31,615 nt of DNA from JBBSHE01 sp038253325 (GTDB lineage Bacteria > Actinomycetota > Actinomycetes > Propionibacteriales > Nocardioidaceae), in the NCBI GenBank assembly GCA_038253325.1, contig JBBSHE010000032.1, forward strand, positions 1 through 31,615, in the 5' to 3' direction. The position numbers were made by a program, and so were the translations under genes. Under the pieces are notes generated by a model. The model had not been told where the DNA came from, did not search any database, and saw only the letters and a list, made by a program, of their open reading frames with translations. Within the stretch, counting starts at the first letter, position 1. Each line of letters begins with the position of its first letter. Positions 15,918-23,429 of the stretch are shown here, one piece after another.

Positions 15918-16724
15918 ATGTCGGTACTCGACGAGATCCTGGTGGGGGTTCACGATGGCCTGCGCCGGCGACAGGCCCGGACCAGCCTGGATGAGCTCAA
16001 GGAGCTGGCCGCCCGGCAGCCGTGTGCTCTCGACCCGATGCCCGGCTATCGCTCGCGCGGGATCTCGGTGATCGCGGAGGTGAAACGCTCGAGTCCGAGC
16101 CAGGGGACGTTGGCACCGATCGAGGACCCGGCGCACCTCGCCCGGCAGTACGCCGACGGGGGAGCGGCCACGATCAGCGTGCTCACCGAGGAACGCCAGT
16201 TCGGCGGTTCGCTCGACGACCTGCGCGCGGTCCGCGCGGCTGTCGACGTACCCATCCTGTGTAAGGACTTCATCGTCACGTCGTACCAGCTGTGGGAGGC
16301 CCGTGCGGCGGGCGCGGATCTGGCGTTGCTGGTCGTCGCGGCGCTCGACGACCTGGCGCTGACCAGCCTCGTCGACCGGTCCCGTTCGATCGGACTGACC
16401 CCTCTGGTGGAAGTGCACACCGGTGCGGAGCTGGCGCGTGCCGTGCAGGCCGGAGCGGACCTGATCGGGGTGAACGCCCGCGACCTCCGTACGCTGGACG
16501 TCCATCGCGACACGTTCACGCGGCTCGCGCCGATGATCCCGCACGGCATCGTCCGGGTGGCCGAGTCCGGTGTGCGCGGACCGCACGACGTGCTCGACTA
16601 CGCACGTGCTGGCGCGGACGTGGTTCTCGTCGGTGAGACACTGGTGACCGGGAAGGACCCGCGCCGCGCCGTGGCGGACATGGTCGCGGCCGGCGCCCAC
16701 CCCGCGCTCAAGCAAAGGCTCTGA
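15918..16724 (+). CDS. trpC: Indole-3-glycerol phosphate synthase
   Basis: TIM-barrel enzyme converting CdRP to indole-3-glycerol phosphate. 268 aa, monofunctional (no TrpF domain). Visible active-site motifs: IAEVKRSSPSQG with Glu54 and Lys56, CKDF at 115-118, GVNARDL, and AESGV near the C-terminus. Starts ATG 3 nt after the HGxxPAAW gene and precedes trpB by 5 nt, so trpC-B-A form one unit. Confidence 0.97.
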   Translation: MSVLDEILVGVHDGLRRRQARTSLDELKELAARQPCALDPMPGYRSRGISVIAEVKRSSPSQGTLAPIEDPAHLARQYADGGAATISVLTEERQFGGSLDDLRAVRAAVDVPILCKDFIVTSYQLWEARAAGADLALLVVAALDDLALTSLVDRSRSIGLTPLVEVHTGAELARAVQAGADLIGVNARDLRTLDVHRDTFTRLAPMIPHGIVRVAESGVRGPHDVLDYARAGADVVLVGETLVTGKDPRRAVADMVAAGAHPALKQRL

Positions 16725-16729
16725 CTCCG

Positions 16730-17971
16730 ATGGCTGCCTCCAACCTGAATCTCCATCCCGTCGCGCAACAGGTCTCGGGCATCCCCGATTCCGCCGGGCA
16801 CTTCGGGCGGTTCGGCGGACGGTTCATCCCGGAGGCCTTGGTCGCTCCGCTCGACCAGCTCGAGACCTGCTGGCACGAGGCGATGGGCGACCGGACGTTC
16901 GTTGCCGACTTCGAGTCACTGCTCGTGAGGTACGCCGGCGTCCCGAGCATGCTGTACGACGCGGACCGGCTGTCGGAACACGCCGGGGCTCGGATCCTGC
17001 TCAAGCGCGAGGACCTCAACCACACCGGGGCGCACAAGATCCGGAACGTCCTCGGGCAGGCGCTTCTCACCCGGCGGATGGGCAAGCCGCGTGTCCTCGC
17101 CGAGACAGGCGCGGGCCAGCACGGCGTCGCGACCGCGACCGCGGCGGCGCTCTTCGGGCTCGACTGCACCGTCTACATGGGTGAGGTCGACACCGAACGC
17201 CAGGCGCTCAACGTCGCGCGCATGCAGATGCTGGGTTCCGAGGTCGTGCCCGTGACGACCGGAAGCCGCACCCTCAAGGATGCGATCAATGAGGCGATGC
17301 GGGACTGGGTGTCGTCCGTCGACACCACGCACTACGTGTTCGGCACCGCAGCGGGCCCGCACCCCTTCCCCTCCCTGGTCCGCAGCTTCACTCGAGGGAT
17401 CGGTGACGAGTCGCGCGCGCAGACGCTCGACCTGATCGGCCGCCTGCCTGATGCCGTCGTTGCGTGTGTTGGTGGCGGTTCGAACGCGATCGGCATGTTC
17501 GCCGGGTTCGTCGACGACCCCGACGTCGCCTTGTACGGCATCGAGGCCGGCGGCGACGGCGTCCAGACCGGTCGCCACGCCGCCTCGATCACCGCCGGCG
17601 ACGTCGGCGTGCTCCACGGCGCCCGGACGTACGTGCTCCAGGACGAGGACGGTCAGACCCTCGAGTCACACTCGATCTCCGCCGGACTCGACTACCCGGG
17701 CGTCGGACCCGAGCACTCCTGGCTCGCGGCCAGTGGCCGGGCGACGTACTCGCCGGTGACCGACGCCGAGGCGATGGATGCGTTGCTCGTCCTCGCCAAG
17801 ACGGAGGGCATCTTGTGTGCGATCGAGAGTGCCCACGCCCTTGCTGGTGCCCTCACGATCGCACGAGACCTCGGGCCCGGCTCGACGCTCGTCGTCTGTC
17901 TCTCAGGCCGCGGTGACAAGGACGTCGACACCGCGGCGCGGTGGTTCGGCGTGGGCGGCGCAAAGCGGTGA
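16730..17971 (+). CDS. trpB: Tryptophan synthase beta chain
   Basis: PLP enzyme joining indole and serine. 413 aa. N-terminus GHFGRFGGRFIPE, PLP lysine Lys103 in TGAHKIRN, AETGAGQHGVATA, phosphate loop GGGSNAIG and the C-terminal CLSGRGDKD are all present, marking TrpB1 (the alpha-partnered type). Its stop overlaps trpA by 4 nt (GTGA). Confidence 0.98.
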   Translation: MAASNLNLHPVAQQVSGIPDSAGHFGRFGGRFIPEALVAPLDQLETCWHEAMGDRTFVADFESLLVRYAGVPSMLYDADRLSEHAGARILLKREDLNHTGAHKIRNVLGQALLTRRMGKPRVLAETGAGQHGVATATAAALFGLDCTVYMGEVDTERQALNVARMQMLGSEVVPVTTGSRTLKDAINEAMRDWVSSVDTTHYVFGTAAGPHPFPSLVRSFTRGIGDESRAQTLDLIGRLPDAVVACVGGGSNAIGMFAGFVDDPDVALYGIEAGGDGVQTGRHAASITAGDVGVLHGARTYVLQDEDGQTLESHSISAGLDYPGVGPEHSWLAASGRATYSPVTDAEAMDALLVLAKTEGILCAIESAHALAGALTIARDLGPGSTLVVCLSGRGDKDVDTAARWFGVGGAKR

Positions 17972-18771
17972 GCCCGGGCGTGGCGCCGGCGATCGAGGCT
18001 GCCCGCAGCGAGGGACGCGCTGCCTTGGTCGGGTACCTACCGGCCGGTTTCCCCACGGTCGAGGGGACGATCCGGGCTGCCCAGACCATGGTCAAGAACG
18101 GGGTTGACGCCGTCGAGATCGGGCTGGCGTACTCCGACCCGGTCATGGACGGGCCGACCATCCAGCGGGCCACCGAGGCGGCCCTGGCAGGGGGTGTCCG
18201 TACGACCGACGCGCTCGGTGTCGTCGAGGCGGTGGCCGCGCACGCGCCGACGCTCGTGATGACGTACTGGAACCTGGTCGAGCGCTATGGTGCGGCGAGG
18301 TTCGCGCGCGACCTCGCCGGTGTCGGCGGGGCGGGGGCGATCACTCCCGACCTGATTCCCGACGAGGCGGCGGACTGGATCGCCGCCGCCGACGAGCACG
18401 AGCTCGACAAGGTGTTTCTGGTCGCTCCTTCGTCAACCGACGCGCGGCTGGCGATGACGGCCGAGCAGTGCCGCGGTTTCGTCTATGCCGTCTCGATCAT
18501 GGGCGTCACCGGGGCGCGGACCAACACCAGCGAAGCGGCACCGAAGCTCTGTGCGCGGCTGCGGGCCGTCACGCTCAAACCGATCGGAGTCGGCCTCGGG
18601 GTTTCGAACGGAGGACAGGCCGCAGACGTGGCCGCGTATGCCGACGCGGTGATCGTCGGCTCGGCGTTCGTGCGATGTCTTCTCGACGCGGCCGACGAGG
18701 ACGCCGGTGTTGCAGCCGTCGCGGAGCTGGCCACCGATCTCGCCGTCGGCGTACGGGGCGGTCGCCAATGA
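17968..18771 (+). CDS. trpA: Tryptophan synthase alpha chain
   Basis: TIM-barrel lyase that releases indole from indole-3-glycerol phosphate and channels it to TrpB. 267 aa. Catalytic Glu50 and Asp61 are in VEIGLAYSDPVMDG (equivalent to Glu49/Asp60 of the classical enzyme); GVTGAR and the phosphate-binding GLGVSNG follow. GTG 17968 overlaps the trpB stop. Its own stop overlaps the ATG of the SCO1-like gene. Confidence 0.97.
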   Translation: MSPGVAPAIEAARSEGRAALVGYLPAGFPTVEGTIRAAQTMVKNGVDAVEIGLAYSDPVMDGPTIQRATEAALAGGVRTTDALGVVEAVAAHAPTLVMTYWNLVERYGAARFARDLAGVGGAGAITPDLIPDEAADWIAAADEHELDKVFLVAPSSTDARLAMTAEQCRGFVYAVSIMGVTGARTNTSEAAPKLCARLRAVTLKPIGVGLGVSNGGQAADVAAYADAVIVGSAFVRCLLDAADEDAGVAAVAELATDLAVGVRGGRQ

Positions 18772-19439
18772 CGGGCCGGTCGGTCCGTAGCCGCCGTCGC
18801 GGTGCGGTTCTCGCGGCCGCCACGGTGATCGGGCTGGCCGGATGCTCGGGATCGGCGTCGACCCCGCACGACCCGCCCACCTCGGGCAACCCCGGAGGCG
18901 TCGTGATCAGCGGCGTCCAGAAGGGGCCGTACCAGGGTGCGGCCCTCGGCGCGCCGGAGGCTATGCCAAACGTCACGCTGACCGCCTCCACGGGCCAGCC
19001 GTACGACCTCGCGACCAACACGACGTCACCGGTCACGATGGTCTACTTCGGATACACGAACTGCCAGGACGTCTGTCAGCTGGTGATGGCCGACATCACC
19101 AGCGCCTACCTGCGGCTGCCGTCCGACACCCGGGCGAAGACCCAGGTGCTCTTCGTCACGACGGACCCTGCGCGAGACACCGTGCGGGTTCTCCAGCGGT
19201 ACCTCAGCCGGTTCGACCCGCACTTCGTCGGCCTCACCGGTTCCCTGGGCGACATCCGACGCGCAGCGACCGCACTCGGGGTGCCGCTCGGGGGGACCCA
19301 TCGCCTCCCGAGCGGCGGCTACGAGGTCGACCACGGCACCCAGGTGCTCGGGTTCAAGGGCACGCACGCTCTCGTCGCATGGACACAGGGAACGCCGGTC
19401 GGCGACATGGTCGACGACATCGAGACGCTGGCTTCCTGA
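18768..19439 (+). CDS. SCO1/SenC-family copper-handling lipoprotein
   Basis: A 223-aa predicted lipoprotein: Arg-rich start, hydrophobic core, lipobox LAGC with Cys26. Thioredoxin-fold SCO domain with the copper site intact: Cys99 and Cys103 in TNCQDVC and His189 in EVDHGTQ; FVTTDPARDT is also typical. By family it delivers copper to, or keeps reduced, the CuA site of cytochrome c oxidase on the outer face of the membrane. ATGA overlap ties it to trpA, although no oxidase gene is in the window; it lies just before lgt, whose product would modify it. Confidence 0.93.
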   Translation: MTGRSVRSRRRGAVLAAATVIGLAGCSGSASTPHDPPTSGNPGGVVISGVQKGPYQGAALGAPEAMPNVTLTASTGQPYDLATNTTSPVTMVYFGYTNCQDVCQLVMADITSAYLRLPSDTRAKTQVLFVTTDPARDTVRVLQRYLSRFDPHFVGLTGSLGDIRRAATALGVPLGGTHRLPSGGYEVDHGTQVLGFKGTHALVAWTQGTPVGDMVDDIETLAS

Positions 19440-19471
19440 CGACGGTCCGTAGACGCCTGGTCCGCAACGGG

Positions 19472-19483
19472 TAGGTTCTGCTT
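19472..19483 (+). promoter_or_regulatory. Putative leaderless promoter of lgt
   Basis: TAGGTT (19472-19477) is followed by 6 nt and GTG 19484. No Shine-Dalgarno precedes the GTG, which supports leaderless initiation. No clear -35 box. Confidence 0.45.
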
Positions 19484-20494
19484 GTGCCCGTCGCCTTCAT
19501 TCCCAGCCCTACGCACAACCTCTGGCATGTCTTCGGCGTTCCGGTCCGGGCCTACGCGCTGTGCATCCTGCTCGGCGTCGCGGTCGCGATCTGGATGGGG
19601 GAGCGGCGCTTCGTTGCCCGAGGCGGGCGTACCGGTGCCGTCGGGGACGTGGCGGTCTGGGCCGTACCGTTCGGTCTGATCGGTGCGCGGGCATATCACG
19701 TGATGACCGACCCGGAGCTCTACTTCGGTGCCGGCAAGCACCCGGTCGACGCCCTCTATGTCTGGAAGGGTGGCCTCGGGATCTGGGGTGCGGTCGCCAT
19801 GGGCGCGCTGGGTGGCTGGATCGCCTGCCGGATCTACAAGATCCGCTTCACGGTCCTGGCGGATGCAATCGCTCCCGGCCTCGTCGTCGCGCAGGCGATC
19901 GGCCGTTGGGGCAACTACTTCAACCAGGAGCTCTTCGGCAAGCCGACGACGAAGCCGTGGGGCCTGAAGATCGATGCCGAGCACCGACCACCGGGCTATC
20001 AGAGCTTCTCGACGTTCCAGCCGACGTTCCTCTACGAGTGCATCTGGGATCTCGGCGTCGCCGGAGTGGTCATCTGGGCCGATCGCCGGTTCAAGCTCGG
20101 CTACGGTCGGGTCTTTGCGCTGTACGTCATGCTCTACACCCTTGGGCGAGCCTGGATCGAGTACCTGCGGATCGACACCGTCAACCACGTCCTCGGGCTG
20201 CGCCTCAACGTGTGGACGTCGATCATCGTGTTCTGCCTGGCGGCTGCGTACTTCGTCATCGTCGGTCGCCGCCATCCCGGCCGCGAACCAACCGCGATGC
20301 TCGACAGGTACGGGCAGGACGATGCTGACACCGACGGTGTCGAAGTCGGTGACGCGGCAGCCGAGGACGAGTCAACCGCCGCCGGCGACGAGTCCGAGTC
20401 ATCCGACGGCAGTGTGGTCCCCGACAAGGTCGATCCAAACTCCGGCTCCGACTCAGATGCCGACCTGGAGCGGCGATCGACAAATACCGATTGA
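19484..20494 (+). CDS. lgt: Prolipoprotein diacylglyceryl transferase
   Basis: Membrane enzyme that attaches diacylglyceryl from phosphatidylglycerol to the lipobox cysteine. 336 aa with multiple helices. Signature GRWGNYFNQELFG begins at residue 140 (Arg141, Asn144, Glu149), with GARAYHV and the later LYTLGRAWIEYLR. The last ~65 residues (about 270-336) form a hydrophilic acidic tail rich in Asp, Glu and Ser that is not part of the catalytic core and varies in actinobacterial Lgt. GTG 19484 gives the usual N-terminus IPSPTHNLWHVFG. Confidence 0.96.
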   Translation: MPVAFIPSPTHNLWHVFGVPVRAYALCILLGVAVAIWMGERRFVARGGRTGAVGDVAVWAVPFGLIGARAYHVMTDPELYFGAGKHPVDALYVWKGGLGIWGAVAMGALGGWIACRIYKIRFTVLADAIAPGLVVAQAIGRWGNYFNQELFGKPTTKPWGLKIDAEHRPPGYQSFSTFQPTFLYECIWDLGVAGVVIWADRRFKLGYGRVFALYVMLYTLGRAWIEYLRIDTVNHVLGLRLNVWTSIIVFCLAAAYFVIVGRRHPGREPTAMLDRYGQDDADTDGVEVGDAAAEDESTAAGDESESSDGSVVPDKVDPNSGSDSDADLERRSTNTD

Positions 20495-21384
20495 GCCGTT
20501 GCCGAATGGTTTGCCGCTGCGTTGGAGCCGGAGCTTGCTCGGCTCGGTCAGCGTCAGGTCGATGAACCTGGACGATGCCGAGGTGATGGCGGCGATCAGC
20601 GGCCCTGCTCTCACGGGTCGGCTGCCGACCACGGATCAGCGGATGAGATGCCGCGACGGAAGGCCTGACAGAGTGCCGGAGGGGGCACTGTCGCCCACTT
20701 GAGCGACGGCCAGTCCTGGCCGACGACCGAAGATGCCCAGGCTGGCTCGGACGTCGTGCCGGACACTCAAACGCGGTAGCCCAATCGGGCGACCTTGTGA
20801 CGCCATCACGCTCTGTGTCAGGATCGTTACGGAACGAGCACGTTCCTTAGCTCGCCAGGGCGACCAGGAAGCAGATGGCGCTGCCGTTCACGGTCGGTTT
20901 CTGGCCGGCTTCGCCCTGATCTTGTCCGCTGGCCAGGCAACCCACGGCGACCCGAGCAACATCGGCGGAAGCGTGACGGCCACCAGCACCAGCAGCCCAT
21001 CTGCGGCAGGTGCAGACGCCTATCGCGCGGCGGGCGGCTGCCCTCAGGGCCTCGATGGTACGCCAGGGTGCCATCCGTGTGCCGACAGGCGCGGAGCATC
21101 GTCGACAACACGTTCCGGGGAGGTTCTACGCCGATCACGGGAGGCGCCGCCGGGCCAGGTACGACCTGGTGATCACCGGAAACACGGCGACGCAGGCCGA
21201 CCCGTTGATCGACTTCGAGAGCACTCCGACGAACCTCACGGCGAGCGGCAACACGCCGAACACCTGCTCTGGGTGCTGAGCTGGCGCTCTGCGTCGGGCG
21301 CCGGGCGACCGTCTCACGCTTCGCTGCCTGCTTCGCGGGGAACGCCCGGGGAGCACCGTAAACGGACGGGTCGCCCGGCACGTG
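20495..21384. other. Gene-poor stretch, about 0.9 kb
   Basis: No intact gene with convincing family features is seen on either strand between lgt and the hydrolase. Long open frames here lack domains and ribosome binding sites. A weak GC-rich stem (AGCC/GGCT with GAG/CTC, 20526-20544) about 30 nt after lgt and a 6-bp hairpin (AGTGCC 20672-20677 with GGCACT 20684-20689) might slow transcription; neither has a U-tract. A possible decayed gene at 21098-21279 is listed separately. Confidence 0.6.
21098..21279 (+). pseudogene. Possible remnant of a secreted beta-helix-type protein (frameshifted)
   Basis: One frame reads SIVDNTFRGGSTPITGG from about 21095 and then stops; a second frame continues with YDLVITGNTATQADPLIDF and ends NTCSGC before TGA at 21277-21279. 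The Asn-Thr-rich, short-period strands (DNTF, ITGNTA, LTASGNT) look like rungs of a right-handed parallel beta-helix broken by one frameshift between about 21160 and 21170. No start or signal peptide was found. Low confidence; could be chance. Confidence 0.3.
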
Positions 21385-22251
21385 TCAGTCGAGGAACATG
21401 TCCACGTGATCGAGCCACGCCACAGGCTGGTCGACGTGCGTCATGTGCCCGGCATCGGGGATCAGCGCGAGCTGCGCATCAGAGAGGACTCGGGCTGCAT
21501 GCTCGGCCGCCGTGGCCGGGAACCTCATGTCGTACCGGCCGTGCAAGAACAGCACCGGAACCCCGATCCGCGCAAGTGCCTCGATGCCTCCGCTGGGCAG
21601 CGCCGTCGGTAACAAGCCAGCGTGAAGAGCCTTCAACCACTCGCTCGACCAGTGGATGTCGTCCAGCCGGCGGCGCCAGTCAGGCAGCGCCTCGGCCGTC
21701 CAGATGACGACTTCTGCTTCAGCGACGGCGAGTTCCCTGCAGTAGTCCGGAGTCAGGCGAAGCTTCCCAACCCGGTTCTCCGCCGCTTGAATTCGTGCGG
21801 CCCGCTCCGGCCAGTCACCGAACCAGGAGCCGTCGAACGGCACCGTACTTGTCGAGGCCAGCACCAGGCGAGCGACGCGATCGGGTGCGGCGGCTGCCAG
21901 GCGCTGGGCAAGCAGGCCGCCGTACGAGAAGCCGAGTACGTCGACCTGCGCCAGGTCGAGGTCTGCCAGAACCCTGATCAGGTCCTCGACGGCGGCCTGC
22001 GGGGTGTACCGGTGCAGGTCGAGTCCGCGGGTCGACTCCCCGCATCCGCGCAGATCGAGAAGCAGCAGCCGCCGTTGATCCGCGGTGTGCTCCAGCGGCT
22101 CTTTCAGGTAGCTGTGGTCCCAGTCGGGGCCACCATGCACGACCAACAGCGGGCGGGCGTTGGTCCGGGCGAGCTCGTGCACGACGACCGTCACATCGGG
22201 CTCCGTATGTACCGTTCGTGACACCCAACTCTGCCGACGGTTCACGCGCAC
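21385..22251 (-). CDS. Alpha/beta hydrolase, proline iminopeptidase-like
   Basis: About 288 aa. Fold landmarks in order: oxyanion motif VVHGGPDWDHSYL, DLRGCGEST, nucleophile elbow GFSYGG, late Asp in LFLHGRYDMRFP and His in PDAGHMTHVDQP, so the Ser-Asp-His triad is intact. HGGP with the DLRG(C)GES strand places it near prolyl iminopeptidases (S33), but substrate is unknown. The frame is open to an ATG at 22344 within the upstream palindrome; GTG codons at 22251, 22245 or 22224 fit the homologous start better, and GAGGTGG precedes 22251. Tail-to-head with exonuclease III on the same strand. Confidence 0.82.
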   Translation of the reverse strand: MRVNRRQSWVSRTVHTEPDVTVVVHELARTNARPLLVVHGGPDWDHSYLKEPLEHTADQRRLLLLDLRGCGESTRGLDLHRYTPQAAVEDLIRVLADLDLAQVDVLGFSYGGLLAQRLAAAAPDRVARLVLASTSTVPFDGSWFGDWPERAARIQAAENRVGKLRLTPDYCRELAVAEAEVVIWTAEALPDWRRRLDDIHWSSEWLKALHAGLLPTALPSGGIEALARIGVPVLFLHGRYDMRFPATAAEHAARVLSDAQLALIPDAGHMTHVDQPVAWLDHVDMFLD

Positions 22252-22337
22252 ATCCCCGACCACCTCGTCGGTCGGGGCGAGATCGCCGACCAGCTCGGGG
22301 GCAACAAACGCATCGCCGTGACACCTCACCCAGGTTG

Positions 22338-22377
22338 TCTGCACTTCACCCAGGTAATTTCCTGGGTGAAGTGCAGA
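22338..22377. repeat. 17-bp perfect inverted repeat (hairpin 1)
   Basis: Arms 22338-22354 (TCTGCACTTCACCCAGG) and 22361-22377 pair perfectly around the 6-nt loop TAATTT. A third, imperfect half copy (TCACCCAGGT) lies at 22326-22335. Located between xth and the hydrolase, and overlaps hairpin 2 by 5 bases. Could act as a terminator in either direction or as a regulatory element. Confidence 0.9.
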
Positions 22378-22404
22378 TGTCCCACGTTAACGTGGGACAT
22401 CTGC
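22373..22404. repeat. 32-bp perfect palindrome containing the xth stop codon (hairpin 2)
   Basis: The 16-bp half site GCAGATGTCCCACGTT (22373-22388) is followed directly by its exact reverse complement. The centre GTTAAC supplies the TAA stop of exonuclease III (22387-22389 on the complement), and the last residues ADVPR of that protein are encoded by the palindrome. With no loop bases it would form a cruciform or long hairpin. Confidence 0.92.
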
Positions 22405-23253
22405 GGGTGCGGCAGAGTCGGCAACTCGGGCCTCTGGCTCGGCTGGCTCGCGTTCTCGGGGGCTGAGGTCGACGACCACGGGGGCGTGGTCGGATGCGTT
22501 CCTGCCCTTGCGGGCCTCGCGGTCGACGTACGCGTCGTCGACGAGGTCGAGCAGAGCTTCGTTGCCGTAGACCAGGTCGATCCGCATTCCGTTGTTCTTC
22601 GGGAACGCGAGCTGACGGTAGTCCCAGTAGGTGAACGCGACGTCGTACTTCAAGGCCCGCGGGTAGACCTCGCGCAATCCCGCCTCGGTCAACGCGGCGA
22701 GTGCCGCCCGCTCCGGTCCGGTGACATGGGTGCTGTTGTCGAACCTGCTGATGTCCCACACGTCGTCGTCGGTCGGCGCGATGTTGAAGTCGCCGAGGAC
22801 GACCCAGGGGCGGTCACCGTGCAGTTCTGCCGCGGCCGTCGCTCGAAGCGCCTCGAGCCAACGCAGCTTGTACGCGTAGTGGGCGTGCCCCACCTCGCGG
22901 CCGTTCGGCACGTACACGGACCAGACCCGGACACCGCCGCAGGTGGCGCCGATCGCGCGTGGCTCGGCAGCCTCGAGCAGCGCCTCCTCGGGCTGGAAGC
23001 CGGGCTCGTCGAGCAGGTCGCGGTGGACGTCGGAGATCCCGACCTTGGACAGCAGCGCGACACCCGCCCAACGGCCGGTGCCATGAGCCGACACCTCGTA
23101 CCCCAGACGTCGGACCGGCTCGGCCGGAAACGCATCGCCGGCGCACTTCGTCTCCTGAAGGCACATCACGTCAGGTACTGCCGACGACAGCCAGTCGAGA
23201 AGCCTCGGCAACCGGGCACCCACCGAATTCACGTTCCAGGTGGCGATCCGCAC
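22387..23253 (-). CDS. xth: Exodeoxyribonuclease III (AP endonuclease family)
   Basis: Mg-dependent AP endonuclease/3' exonuclease of base excision repair. About 288 aa. The order of motifs is canonical: VRIATWNVNSVGARL at the start, LQETKC with the metal Glu, VYVPNGR, GDFNIAP (catalytic Asp and Asn), RIDLVYG and C-terminal SDHAPVVVDL. A short Glu/Ala/Pro-rich tail ends in a palindrome-encoded ADVPR. GTG 23253 is chosen because the protein family starts there and a -10-like box lies 6 nt upstream; ATG 23271 is an alternative with GAAGGA placed too close to it. Confidence 0.95.
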   Translation of the reverse strand: MRIATWNVNSVGARLPRLLDWLSSAVPDVMCLQETKCAGDAFPAEPVRRLGYEVSAHGTGRWAGVALLSKVGISDVHRDLLDEPGFQPEEALLEAAEPRAIGATCGGVRVWSVYVPNGREVGHAHYAYKLRWLEALRATAAAELHGDRPWVVLGDFNIAPTDDDVWDISRFDNSTHVTGPERAALAALTEAGLREVYPRALKYDVAFTYWDYRQLAFPKNNGMRIDLVYGNEALLDLVDDAYVDREARKGRNASDHAPVVVDLSPREREPAEPEARVADSAAPADVPR

Positions 23254-23429
23254 CCCGGCACTGTCCCACATTCCTTCACGAGACACGACGGCCCGGCAGG
23301 TGATACGAAGGTCCGATATCCGGACGGCTCGTGTAGCCTCGCTGTCAATCACCCCGCCTGGGCCACGGACGTCCCACCGCAACCACCGACCGCCCGTCCG
23401 TGGTCGGTTGCGAGCCACCGGGAGCCTGC
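23254..23429. promoter_or_regulatory. Divergent control region between xth and gltB
   Basis: On the minus strand GACAGT (complement of 23260-23265) lies 6 nt before the xth GTG, nearly the same as the hisI box. On the plus strand TAGCCT (23334-23339) could be a -10 for gltB with a leader of about 85 nt, and GGGAG (23420-23424) lies 5 nt before ATG 23430. A short inverted repeat GTCCG-ATATC-CGGAC at 23311-23325 sits where a -35 or operator would be expected; its meaning is unknown. Confidence 0.4.

Noticed and set aside
20733..21707. Plus-strand open frame of 324 codons
   Set aside because: Runs from the gene-poor stretch into the hydrolase 3' end; no ribosome site, low-complexity Arg/Ser/Pro content and no domain.
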